Source of the DNA: Pyrenochaeta sp. MPI-SDFR-AT-0127
Lineage: Eukaryota; Ascomycota; Dothideomycetes; Pleosporales; Cucurbitariaceae
Assembly (NCBI GenBank): GCA_020747015.1
Contig: JAGTJM010000005.1
Coordinates: 868,001 to 932,000, forward strand
DNA length: 64,000 nt
Direction: 5' to 3'
Below, piece after piece: positions 23,246 through 33,668 of the stretch; the first letter of the stretch is position 1; each line of letters begins with the position of its first letter. A program made the position numbers and the translations under genes. Under the pieces are notes generated by a model, which saw only the letters and a list, made by a program, of their open reading frames with translations, was not told where the DNA came from and ran no database searches.

Positions 23246-24617
23246 TCACAACCAATCGCTGACGTGCAGATATGGGGCATGGATCCCGCGTTTGTCGAAG
23301 ACGCCGGAACGCGTTTCATTGTAGACTGTGTCAAAACATTCACTTTCGGCATCGCCAGTACACGCCGGATATAGCTTTCGCCTGTTCATATCACAGAGCA
23401 TCTGTTCATGCTCCGAGAAAAAATCTGGCCCAACGCTACCCTTACTCTCGCACAGTCGCACCGCGCTTTGTGTGATATCTCGACTCTTCACCAGTCTCCC
23501 GACGAATCTTTTTTGGATAGGATGATAAGGTGATGGAAATCCTTGCTCCGTTGAGTGTGGGCGTTCGTTAGGGTCTGGCGTTGTGGCCGTCGACGGCTGG
23601 CTCACTTCAGGGCACAGCACGACGTTTTTTAAAGCATGTTCCGTCATAACTTTCCGCGCAGTTCTGAAACCACTGGTATTTCTCGGTCAATGGACACATG
23701 TCCTTGTACATTCGCATGATGTTGTATCGGTCCTGGTATGCTAAGCGAATATCATCGCATGGCCATGGATAGACCTTTCCATCGTTCGCCGGGAGCCCAT
23801 CCGGAAGACATGCGCTCATCTCACGTAATGGAAGACTTTCTCCAGCTTTCGGTGGTGGACTGAATATCTGAGGACAAGTCATTACAGTGAGGGCATCGTA
23901 TGGTCCAAACCGAGCCAGCGAGTCGCACATGTGATATGGATTCTGCTGCCACAAGCTGAATGTAGAGTTGTCGCGCTTAAAGTCAGGGAGATGCACTTGG
24001 AATCCTTGGTAACGTGTGGCGCGCACTCCCTTGTTGTCGGGCCGATCAATCCACAGGCATTTTGGCCGAGCCATTTGCGTGGTGCCGGTATCTGGATTCC
24101 TGAACTGTACAGAAGTTTCTGATTCTGACCAGTAGTATTCGAGTTTTTCATTATGGTTTCTGCAAATAGCAGCTACTTCTCCTGGCAAAAATGCGTATGT
24201 ATCGCTTGAGGCCGGGAACGTGACTGCGATGGCTGAGATGCAAATGGCGTCAATTCCAGCAGCAGCAACGGTGATGTACTCTGCAACCTCTGTCCCACCA
24301 GTCTTGATGTAATCAGCCATCAAATCTCTAGGATTGTTTTGGTGGATGCGATTCTTGCAGTCCTTGTTCATGTAATAGCCGACTCTATCGCCGTTCGGGT
24401 TGAAAAGCGAAATCTCGGGGGCACATCCGCCATAACTTTGAGCTGCGTAGACTTTTTCTTTATCTGGATGTTGCTCCGGGGAGAGCGGAGGCATGCCCAC
24501 AAGGACATTGATTCTAGTCTGTGGCCCATTGTTTGCCTTAGCCCAATCCGCGACCATGGGCGCAAGGCTGATCAACGTGAAGGCGACTGACAAGCCGATC
24601 TCAACAAAGAGCGACAT
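23246..24617 (-). CDS. secreted cysteine-rich orphan protein (frame broken once)
   Basis: I do not recognise a named family. The first frame (24617 to a TGA near 23607) gives 336 residues starting MSLFVEIGLSVAFTLISLAPM, a signal peptide or membrane anchor. It has many cysteines, for example SYGGCAPEI, PKCLWIDRPD, MTCPQIF and PWPCDDIRLAYQD. Just before the stop another frame opens and runs on for more than 120 codons with the same style: RDITQSAVRLCESKGSVG, MLCDMNRRKLYPAC, ESECFD. Removing one base from the T-run at 23625-23630 joins them as GTCFKNVVLCPEVSQ and gives 456 residues with about 17 cysteines. The reading through the run is therefore probably the true protein, and the break is an error or a recent mutation. 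It faces another secreted orphan at 25499 across a shared promoter region. Confidence 0.7.
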
Positions 24618-25498
24618 CTGATTGTGCTTGGTGATGGTTGATATCTAACACCGTGGAGACATTCGTCTTTGAGAACAATACTGGGAAGGAGATAGAGAAT
24701 GCTGTTGTTATTGTTTGATGGCTATATATGTATATGCTTGTGTATACGCTGTGCCTGAATACGTCTTTTTAGAACACTATGGATTGTCCTCTCGCTGAGC
24801 CAAGTATGTCTTGCTCTAAATTCGGAGATAGATGGTTGTTAGCTGTGCCCCCAATGATGCTCTCTTTTTGAGAGAGGCGTAGCTCATCGGAGTGATAGCT
24901 CAGCTTAGCCAAGACGAAGTTCATGTCTCATGGTCACCAGAGTGAGCTCCTGACTCTGTGCCATGATGGCGTGCGGCATTATTGAATCTGTCTGAAACAG
25001 CACTGCCATGCTCTTTCAATTCCTTCACTAATATACCCTGGACTGGAAGGTTTACTACTCGAGCATTTGGTTTCACACCCATCCTCCGAGTACGGAACAG
25101 TGCCATACGGACCACCATTTCCGCATCCCTTTAGAAGTGTGCTATCGTATGTCATGCTTACAGACCAAAACATAGCCTATCTATCTAGAGATGGCTATTT
25201 TGGAATGTGGTGAGGTTCAAGAGGCACGGTGCAAAGGATCTGGACCTGAAGGCGGCACTGTCGACACTCATCTATGAGTGAGACATAACTATCACGCATA
25301 AGCAACATCGCAACATGGAAAGATGTTAGACAGACAAAGATATAAACCTCGAGCCAATGGATTCAAAACCATAATCATCAATCACTCTTGCTTGAGCAGT
25401 TCTTGTCCGAATTCCCTGACAGAAAAGTTCCACTTCCAAAGTCTCATCTTCTGTAAAAGCATCCCTTCGGAAATCAAACCTTGAACAATAATTTCAAA
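24618..25498. promoter_or_regulatory. divergent promoter region; TATA box at 25341-25346
   Basis: This 880-nt stretch lies between two head-to-head genes for secreted orphan proteins. A TATAAA at 25341-25346 lies about 155 nt before the plus-strand ATG. A small minus-strand open frame at 24979-25173 has five cysteines toward its end (GCGN, GCETKC, QCC), but it has no signal peptide and no convincing upstream exon, so I do not call it a gene. Confidence 0.5.
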
Positions 25499-26677
25499 AT
25501 GCGTTACAATACCCCAAAATTCATTTCTTTGGGCCTGTTGTCGCTACAGATCATATGGAGCAATGCCAATCCAGTTGTTCGCACGACTGATTGCGTGGAC
25601 GCTTCCTGTAGCGACCACAGCGCAATCGACTGGGCTGCCATCGCCACCACCGACTTGACTTCAGGTCTTAGTCGACGAGCCGGTGGGAGAGGTCGCCCCG
25701 ATAAGCCTGATAGCACAGGTCCCAATGGTGGCCCTGGAGGTCGACCTGATGATCCGAACAACCCTTCGGATCCAGGCGCACAGAACGGAGAAGCTGGGGG
25801 TTTCGACAACACTCAAGAAACAACAGGAGGGTTCACAGATCTTTGCGAGAAGAGGAGCTGGTTCAGTTTGTGGTCTCGTGCAGGCTGTGGGGGAACTTCA
25901 ACGAATCCATCCGACAACGCACCTGCGGCCAATAATCCGACCAGTAACACTCAGCAGAACACGTGGCCGCCTTCGATAAAGAATAACAACAATCAACCAG
26001 CCACCTTGGATGAGGGTACATTTGTGCCTGGGCCCGTACTTCGCATAGATGTTGATGCAAGGAGGAAGGAATTCGAAGAAATCATGGGCGGTGTGAATCC
26101 TGATAACGTGCCTTGGTTCTTCTACAGTGGAGTTGGGTTTGACCGACAGGAAGACTATAAGAATTCTTTAGCAGTGTTTTCGGGCCTTGCAAAATCAAGA
26201 GAAAAGAAAGAAATAGAGAAAGCGATGGCATATATGGGAAATGTTGTCAAAATCGAGCCACAAGATCGGTATGGCCCTGAGTTTGCGAAGTACCGAGGTG
26301 GCGGGAGGGCTGAGAAGTACTTCTGGGCTGCTAATTCGAAGGCCTATGCGCAAGCTGTTCGGGGACATATATATGTCACGATCCCTGGGGGTAGACCAAT
26401 CAATCAGCCATACGCTAACAAAGGATCGAATTGGTGGAGTTATGAGGTTCCAGAGCTCACGCGAAACCCCAATGTTGAGAGCATAACCGTTTTTCCGACA
26501 AGGGAAAGGATTGCTATGTCATTTGATGAATGGGAAGATGTAAAGGTGGGTGAGGGTGTGCGGATCTGGACACGAGGGGACGAACCCATTGGATATCCTG
26601 GGGACGAGCACAAGGAAGTCAAGCTGCCCGAAGAGTCATGGAGTGTTCTACCAGAGGCCCCTCCAGATTCACCTTAA
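25499..26677 (+). CDS. secreted protein of unknown function
   Basis: Intronless frame of 392 residues from ATG 25499 (MRYNTPKFISLGLLSLQIIW), a clear signal peptide. Residues of about 60-165 are a Gly/Pro/Asn-rich spacer (RGRPDKPDSTGPNGGPGG and later NNPTSNTQQN). From about residue 185 a globular domain follows: DNVPWFFYSGVGFD, then EKYFWAANSKAYAQAV, GHIYVTIPGG, NWWSYEVPELTRNPNVESI and RIWTRGDEP. The order 'W-S-G ... W-x-x-x-S-x-A-x-A ... Y-V-x-x-P ... E-x-P' suggests an enzyme-like fold, but I cannot name it. The spacer before a folded C-terminal domain is common in secreted fungal proteins. It shares a promoter region with the minus-strand secreted orphan at 23246-24617. Confidence 0.75.
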   Translation: MRYNTPKFISLGLLSLQIIWSNANPVVRTTDCVDASCSDHSAIDWAAIATTDLTSGLSRRAGGRGRPDKPDSTGPNGGPGGRPDDPNNPSDPGAQNGEAGGFDNTQETTGGFTDLCEKRSWFSLWSRAGCGGTSTNPSDNAPAANNPTSNTQQNTWPPSIKNNNNQPATLDEGTFVPGPVLRIDVDARRKEFEEIMGGVNPDNVPWFFYSGVGFDRQEDYKNSLAVFSGLAKSREKKEIEKAMAYMGNVVKIEPQDRYGPEFAKYRGGGRAEKYFWAANSKAYAQAVRGHIYVTIPGGRPINQPYANKGSNWWSYEVPELTRNPNVESITVFPTRERIAMSFDEWEDVKVGEGVRIWTRGDEPIGYPGDEHKEVKLPEESWSVLPEAPPDSP

Positions 26678-27525
26678 CAGACTCATTGGCCACTTCATGC
26701 CTACAATTCGAATTGGTCTATTCTTCGTACAGTGTAAGCAATGGTGTCTCATCAGAAAATTTTAGGGAATTGGACACATACTGGGAAGGCCCAGATTCTC
26801 CCATTCCAACCTCAGCACTTATCTACATATGGCCAGCTTTCTCATTTCATGTATTCTGGTAGTCTTTCCAATCGCTTCTTTGGTTATGATGTACTTATCG
26901 AACACACTCATTTTAGAATTGTCTACTGCTAACAATTAAATAACGCTCAAGCAAATGATTCTCTTTCTACTTGCCTACAGTGTGAGGAAATTTACGTCTT
27001 TGGTGCATGGCCTTCATCGAGTACAATAGCTCGTACCATTATATAGCCCGAATGTAATATCTTACCTTCGTACTACTGCCAGCATGATTGACACCAATCG
27101 ACTTAATCTCCTCCAAAACAATAAGTTCTTGTATGAAAAGAGAAACGTATACTGACCAAGAAAAATACTTGTACGGGGCCGCCAGTGTTGGCTTGCGATC
27201 AGATGTAAATACGTGTGCCAAACTTTTTGCTCTTTTTGAAACATGGTACATTGTACGCCGCCCACATATACAACTTCGTATAGCCACGTCACGTTCATGG
27301 CGCTTCTGTATATGCCGCAATACTCAGGCACACCTATCCTACAAGCCCCACCGCTGGTGTCTTTGCGTCTATCCTGGCACGTTGCATGAAGCTCTCCTAT
27401 CTGCCCTGTGCTCGTGCTGTGCCACATCTGTGCGGCGCTCGAGCCAACGTTGCACCCCGCGATCTCATATATTATACCAACTTGTTCCTCATGGTTACAG
27501 ACTCCTTTGGCCACTCTCGAACATA
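26678..27525. other. intergenic region
   Basis: This is an AT-rich stretch between two plus-strand genes. A 161-codon minus-strand frame (27062-27547) overlaps the start of the next gene and has no recognisable features. I see no supported gene. Confidence 0.45.
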
Positions 27526-29020
27526 ATGAAGTTGATGGATATACCAACTGAGCTCCTTGACGTGATCCTCGAATGCGCTATCGTGGCACGCGGAATCGCG
27601 CGGGGTTTACGATTGAGACTCGTCTGTAGTAAGAAGCATGCCAATTTCACCAAATTTATCTTATTAATGATTTGTAGAGGATTTCGCACGTGAAGTAATG
27701 CGGGTCATGTATAACTGCCGTCTCTTCGACACCCTGTATAGCCCCCCATACGTTGAACGTCGTTACATCTTACCGCCGTTCTTGCAATCCTATCTTGAAC
27801 ACAGAGTAAAGCAGGAGCCTTCAAGAGGAAATCCTAGTCTGAATCTTTTTCGTCGCTTAGCCAACGATTTACACAAAGATATGGATCTGAACGACCCAGA
27901 GCCTTTGAAGAACGATGAATGCTTGAACAGGCTTTGCTTAGTAGCGATGAGCTCATCCCACTCAACTAAACGATACAACAAGATATTCCAAGCGAAATAC
28001 AATCCAGACGCAGCCGATTATAGGTCCCATCTCTTCAGCGCTGCTCTTTGCACGAGCAATCTCCCGATCGTCCGACAATGCGTCGCAGCTGATGCGTCAC
28101 TGTTGTCTCAATTTCGAAATCATGATGAAAACGAGCTTTTCGGAAGCTATATTGTTCTGGCCGCTGAATACGGAAGCTTGAATATTATTAGATATTTGTT
28201 AATGTCTGGAATGTCCAACAATGACACGGCATCGCGTGCCGATTTATTCTGCCACGTTGCACAGGCTGGCCGGCTTGAAAATCTCCACTACATTTACGAT
28301 TTCAAGCACACTGAATTGCCTTGGACATTCGAAGATCAAGAGAGCAAAGACGCTGAAGCGCTGAAAAGTGCGTTTCGCACAAAGAGTATCGGCGTGATGA
28401 AGTTTGTGGAGGAATTGCGAACGGTCCACTCTCTACCACCGATTGACAGCGGCACTATGCAAACTGACTTATATAGATGTGGGAGAGCTGGGGCACGAGA
28501 GGCGGCCGCCCACCTTCTGCACCTTGGTGCGTGGATCAATGGCCCGCGATCCTACGAGCCCGCAAAGGTGATCATCAATGCTTGCGCATTTCCTTTTGCA
28601 GATATCGCTATGATTGATTTCTTATTGGATCACGGCGCAAACGAAAGTGGCACAATTGCGGCTGCAGCACTCCGTGGTTACACACATAAAGTTGTTCATC
28701 TGCTTGGTCGCGGTGTCAGACCCGTAAAGGCTTTGGGAACGGCAGCAGGAGGCCCTTACCTGGACATCGTCCGACTCCTACTCGACGCCGGCGTGGATGT
28801 AAACGAAAGCATCGGGTGCGAGAGTCCTCTCGTCAGCGCCATCTCACTAGAACATACAGAAATGTTCAGGTTTCTGATTGAGCGCGGAGCAAATCTTCGT
28901 GCCCCAAGAACAGCAGAGGAATGTGTTAAGCGTGCAAGAAAGGGGGGATTAGAATCTATGGTGAAGCTTCTTGAGGAGCACGGTGTTGACGTGAACAGCT
29001 ATCAGGAAGTCTTGGATTGA
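27526..29020 (+). CDS. F-box-like/ankyrin-repeat protein
   Basis: Predicted adaptor protein of 481 residues. Exon 1 is 27526-27628 and starts MKLMDIPTELLDVILECA. The intron 27629-27677 (GTAAGA ... TTGTAG) rejoins as RLRLVCKDFAREVM, a typical F-box-like N-terminal helix pair that could bind Skp1. Exon 2 is 27678-29020. From roughly residue 135 on, ankyrin-type helices appear: YIVLAAEYGSLNIIRYLL, IAMIDFLLDHGANESGTIAA, LDIVRLLLDAGVDVNESIG and EMFRFLIERGANLRAP. The repeats near the C-terminus are clearest. Such proteins usually recruit targets to an SCF ubiquitin ligase, and the target is unknown. An internal Met four codons on (27535) is an alternative start. Confidence 0.8.
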
Positions 29021-29683
29021 ACAACTGAAGCAGAGGTAGTCTGATGACTGGATATACATGATGGACATTGATAGTTCAGAGGTTTAAAGAGAAGGAGTTT
29101 AACATTTGCTTTTCAACGCTAGTAGACCTTCACTTCACATTATGAGACGATCGCTCCATTTGAGTATCGAAATCTTGGAATGTGATTTAATTACACTTTT
29201 CTCAAAAGCCTAACCACCCCAGCGAGACATGCATCCCCTCCACACATGACCCTTAGGTTCATCGCACTCCTTGACAGAACCATTGGCCAACGTTTCGCTT
29301 TCACATGCAGATTCAGATCATTCGGTGTGCTAATTCATGCCAGCAGCACTTGGAACCATGTGCGATTTCCAATGAATGGAGAGAGTGTCTAAGGTGATTA
29401 CCAATAAGGTCGTACATGCAGTGTTGGGGGCCAATGTACGGAGATTCCCGAGAATTTGCCGATGCTATTTCCAAAAAGGACATGACGCCAGAGCTCTATG
29501 ACAAATCCCCTCTGCCATGAGAAACTGAAAGGTGCGCCAGGCAAGAGGTATGGCATCATACAAAAACATATAAGTATACAGTCTCATTTTCAATAGATAC
29601 CTTATCGACATATTTCAATATCTACACCATCAACTGTTTCACTACAGATTCTTACACTTCTCCGCAATAATATTACCGTTAAC
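29021..29683. other. intergenic region, reductase promoter
   Basis: This 660-nt stretch separates two plus-strand genes. A weak TATA-like string (ATATAAGTATA) lies near 29568-29578, about 110 nt before the reductase ATG. No gene is seen. Confidence 0.4.
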
Positions 29684-30761
29684 ATGGGTACCCAAAAAGC
29701 CGTTATCCACAAGTCCAAAGGCATCTCCGAGTTGCGCACTGATGTCCCTCTTCCCAAGCTTCCCGGCAACGATTGGGTTCTTATCAAGACAAAAGCAATA
29801 GCTTTAAACCCAACTGATTGGAAGAACATTGCCCGCGCTCCATCACCAGGAGCAATTGTTGGCTGTGACTACGCCGGTGTAGTTGAAGAGGTTGGCCAAA
29901 GTGTTACTGGATTGCAGGTTGGGGATAGAATTGCTGGATTTGTTCGAGGAGGTAAAATTACGGAGATGTACATTCTTGCAGTATCGCTGACAACTTCCAG
30001 GTGACCCAGCAGACCATTCCAATGGCGCGTTTGCCGAACACATCAAAGCCAAAGCCGGAATCCATCTTAAGTTTGCTGACAATATCTCATTCGAAGATGC
30101 CGCAACTATAGGCGTTGGGATTACTACAGTCGCACAAGGGCTGTATCAGGCGCTTGGTCTCCCAATTCCCCCGGCTAAGGTTCAGGAGCCCACACTCATT
30201 ATGATATATGGCGCGTCTACCGCAACAGGAACTTTAGCTGTGCAGTTTGCAAAGCTGTCCGGATGCGAAGTCATTGCAACTGCCTCACCACGCAACTTCG
30301 ACCTGCTCCGTAACCTTGGAGCTGATCAAGTCTTTGATTACAACGAGCCTGAAGTTGGTGCCAAGATTCGCAAAGCTACTAACAATAAGCTCAAACTAGT
30401 TTTCGACTGCATTTCCGAGGGTGGCTCATCCGATATTGTAGCAGCCGCAATCAGCTCCAATGGTGGCCACGTCTCTGGACTCTTGTCACTGAAAAACTTC
30501 CCAAGAGATGACGTGAAAACTCAATTGACGCTCGCATACACAGCCCTTGGGGAGAAGTATAATGAAAGTGTCCCAGCGAAGCAGGCTGATTATGAGTTTG
30601 GCTCCAAGTTCTGGAAGGCGGCTGAGGGTTTGTTCAACAGCGGTAAGATCAAGGCTCACCCTACCGAGGTTCGAAATGGGCTTGAAGGTATTCCGCAAGG
30701 TTTGAATGATTTGAAGGATGGCAAGGTTTCTGGCGTTAAGCTAGTGTATAGGGTCGAATAA
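29684..30761 (+). CDS. medium-chain reductase, trans-enoyl-reductase-like
   Basis: Predicted NADPH-dependent reductase of the MDR superfamily with 342 residues. Exon 1 is 29684-29951 (MGTQKAVIHKSKGISELRTD). The intron 29952-30000 (GTAAAA, a CGCTGAC branch site, TTCCAG) restores GFVRGGDPADHSNGAFAEH. Exon 2 is 30001-30761. Landmarks are LNPTDWKNIA, IVGCDYAGVVEEVG, the nucleotide-binding block YGASTATGTLAVQFAKLSG and ASPRNFDLLRNLGADQVFDY. It resembles the toxD/LovC-like group that includes free-standing enoyl reductases of fungal metabolite pathways. No polyketide synthase is nearby, so that role is not supported here. It resembles the gene at 2682 in plan. Confidence 0.87.
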
Positions 30762-31454
30762 CCTTCCAAAGCTTGTCGGCCTATTTATTTTGAGATGGTT
30801 ACCGGCTAGTGGAAATGGCCTGTAACTGTCGTTGTTCGATTGGTAGCCGCGCATTGGCACATGATGAGTGTCTGAGGACACAATACGTACGCATTGTTAT
30901 GAAATTAGCAACGCTGGTTTTTTCATATGCAATCTGCACTACGTCAGAAATATCGCCTAGATAAGTGTGCGCTCGATATTAAAACTTCAACTGTACACGG
31001 AAGTGTTGCTAGACTTTACATATGACTGATGTATCAATAGGTAAGTAAGGAATAACGATCGAAATATTTGCTATTCTAAAGTTTCGAGGTTAAATTCAGG
31101 AGCGTAGTTTTGGGTTGGTTTATAGCATGTTCACTGATATCCTGGAGGCCTATAGCCGGGATAAATTCCGCTCTGGACCAATCCTATATCATCCTCTTAG
31201 CACATGCGCATCGTGTATATGCGGCCATTGAAAGATCAACAGACACTATTGTGCACACTGACGATACCGGACAGGCGATTGGCTAATGCCAGTGCCATAC
31301 TTTGTTCATACGCGGCGCGACAGTCTGGTAAGCAAGATGTCGTAGGTTAATACGTCAACTGCGACATACCTTAATATTGATTGGAGGTATATAAAGCACT
31401 TGATTTTGCAAGAAGATAAACTAGTGAATAGATCTGACTTTATTTGTCCTCATC
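30762..31454. promoter_or_regulatory. intergenic region; TATA box at 31388-31396
   Basis: This AT-rich stretch upstream of the PhoD-type pseudogene keeps a TATATAAAG element at 31388-31396, about 60 nt before the former start codon. The core promoter may still work. I see no gene. Confidence 0.5.
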
Positions 31455-33240
31455 ATGGCTTTCTTTTTATTTGCAGCCCTGTCTCTGGCCTCGGCGGCCA
31501 CAACATCGTTTGATGGCAACCTAAATTACTACTCGCCGTCGCGACGACATGATGGGCTTGGTATAGATATATCCAAGGTAGCAAAGAGGAATCTCATCAA
31601 GCGAGGGATGCCTTGGGACACGTCGAAGTTGCACTTTACCCATGGTGTCGCTTCAGGTGACCCATACCCTCATTAGTCATTTTGTGGACACGCATAGCGC
31701 CGTCACTTGTAAGCGATGCTTATAATGTAACAGTATCGGGGTATGCCGACTTTTACAGTCATGAGACAGAAAAGCACATCAAGGCTTCACCAAATCCGAT
31801 TTGCGTGGAGTATCGAGTTGGGACGAGTGCCGCCTTCTCCAGCATTGTAGATGATGGAATCGCTTATACTACATCTGACATTGACTTCACTATTGAGGTC
31901 AGCTTAATAAGCTAATTCATAACGCGATGATGGACTGAATTGGGGCAGATTGAGGCAAAGAACCTGTCGCCTTTCAAAACCTATTATTACCAATTTAATG
32001 TGTGCGGCTCCAGCAATAAAAGTCCGCTCGGAAGGACCAAAACGAGTCCAGACCATAGCGATTCTGTGTTAGAAGTCGGACTTGCAGTTTTTTCCTGCAG
32101 CAATTATCCTAACGGGTATTTCAATGCCTATGGAAACGCAGCTCGCAAAGATAACGTAGATTTCTTCGTACGTGTTTGAGATTGCGACGTAGGCCAATTT
32201 TCCTAATGAACTGAACAGGTTCATCTTGGTGATTACATATACGAGTCCGGAAAAGGAAAGCAAGGGAAGGACCAGCGAGCGACGAATCCAGAAAAGGAGA
32301 TCTTCAGCCTTTATGGTTTGTTTCAAACTTTTACATGGATATATATTGTGACTGATCAACTTCATAGATTATCGGGCTAGAATCGGTCAATGTCAGCATT
32401 ATAAATGATCTATCTGCTTTGTAATGTCTAATACATGTGCAGACCGGACCGATAGTGACCTTCGTCTCGCACATCGAAACTTTGCATGGATCCCGACTTG
32501 AAATGATCATGGTAGGATGAGAACCTGATACCTCTTGATCATGATTGACAGATGACTAGAGGTGGCTAACAATGGCTATCGCGACGGCTTCAGCGGTAGG
32601 AACAACACTGAAGCCTCCTTCATGAAGTCTGGAGGTATCAGTGTGGATTCAAGGAAAATGAACGCAGTTCGCTCGTAATTTGAATGGATGCCGTACGCGG
32701 ATGAGACTACCTTTATAGCTAGCCTCACTAATAACTGTCTAGGATTCGTCAAGTCGATATGGATGACAGCCTCCGCATCTGGAGGAGCTTCAAAATGGGC
32801 AAGCTTTTCGACTTGATCATGTTGGACACGCGCACTATGATCGATCCATAACGACACTCAACTGGTCTCGTGCGTGATAACAGGGAGCTCCAGTGGGCAG
32901 AAGGGTACTACCGAGGGTATTTCGAGTTGCACATCTCGCCGCAAGAGTTAAATGCGCGATACTATGGTGAGCAATGTCTGAGTTCGCATAACCCTGTCAT
33001 GCGCGTGCTGATCACGTTTTAGGCTCACCTTCAGTCGCATTCCGTAACCCTTTCGAGATGAACCTTGAAAACTTTACCGTTAAAGCAGGTGCCAATCATT
33101 TAGAGAGGAATGTAGCGAACGGGAGTGTGGAGAGTGGTGCGCTTCAGCGGGGTAAGACTGTGCCGATGAATTTGACTTTGAACACCCAAAATGGTACATG
33201 GAATGTGACTGCATTCCAACAGATGTTCATCACCTACTAG
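31455..33240 (+). pseudogene. PhoD-type metallophosphatase pseudogene
   Basis: Remains of a secreted PhoD-like alkaline phosphatase or phosphodiesterase. The signal peptide (MAFFLFAALSLASAATTSF) and the landmarks FTHGVASGDPYP, ILWTRIAPS, KTYYYQFNVCGS, VHLGDYIYESGKGKQG, DSDLRLAHRNFAWIPT, LRIWRSFKMGKLFDLIMLDTR and the C-terminal LQWAEGYYRGYFELHISP are all present in order. Seven introns of 48-56 nt still have proper borders (for example 31898-31948, 32168-32218, 32512-32559, 32967-33022). Damage: a frame break near 31671-31677, a TGA stop at 32499-32501 inside the active-site WDDHE block (with the next Asp changed to Asn), a TAA stop at 32676-32678, a one-base loss near 32833, and loss of well over 100 residues at a junction near 32870. 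It cannot make a working enzyme. Intact splice sites suggest recent death. Confidence 0.9.
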
Positions 33241-33668
33241 ATAGAGCACTTCGCTGATGAAGTGGAAACAAGGGCTTCAGAGTCAATTCCTAGATGTGCA
33301 TAATGGAACCTAACCATATCAAGGAGAGCTAGTCAGTAACACCGCCACTTCCTCGGGTAGTCCAACGCGGCCCTCGCGTCGTACCCGTTCCATGTTTCGT
33401 CCATTTGATCTGACAAAGTGCGATTGAGCGCCTATCTTTTGAACTACAAAAAGTGACTGCTGGCCTGCGCGTCAAATATAATTACCTAACTAGCTGAAGG
33501 AACCGATCAAACGTGGTTTGTTAGCGGACACACGACCTCATAGTGACGGACCAAAAACTAAGGACGAGCTCTCGCATACTTAAGCAAGATTGTTCCCGCT
33601 CTTACAAGTACGCCAAAGGTCTTTCAGAAGTCAAAACATATTACATTGCAGCCAGATATTTTTATGTG
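33241..33668. other. intergenic region before a reductase
   Basis: No gene is seen. The reductase frame is open upstream of its likely ATG to 33543, but only with a non-ATG start, so this part is taken as leader. Confidence 0.4.

Noticed and set aside
23620..23640. Programmed ribosomal frameshift at the T/A run
   Set aside because: The run resembles a slippery site, but the needed shift is +1 whereas that kind of site gives -1, and the -1 frame meets a stop at once.
24979..25173. Small minus-strand frame with five cysteines
   Set aside because: It lacks a signal peptide and no exon that could supply one joins with good splice signals.
27062..27547. 161-codon minus-strand frame
   Set aside because: It overlaps the start of the F-box/ankyrin gene antisense and has no features of its own.
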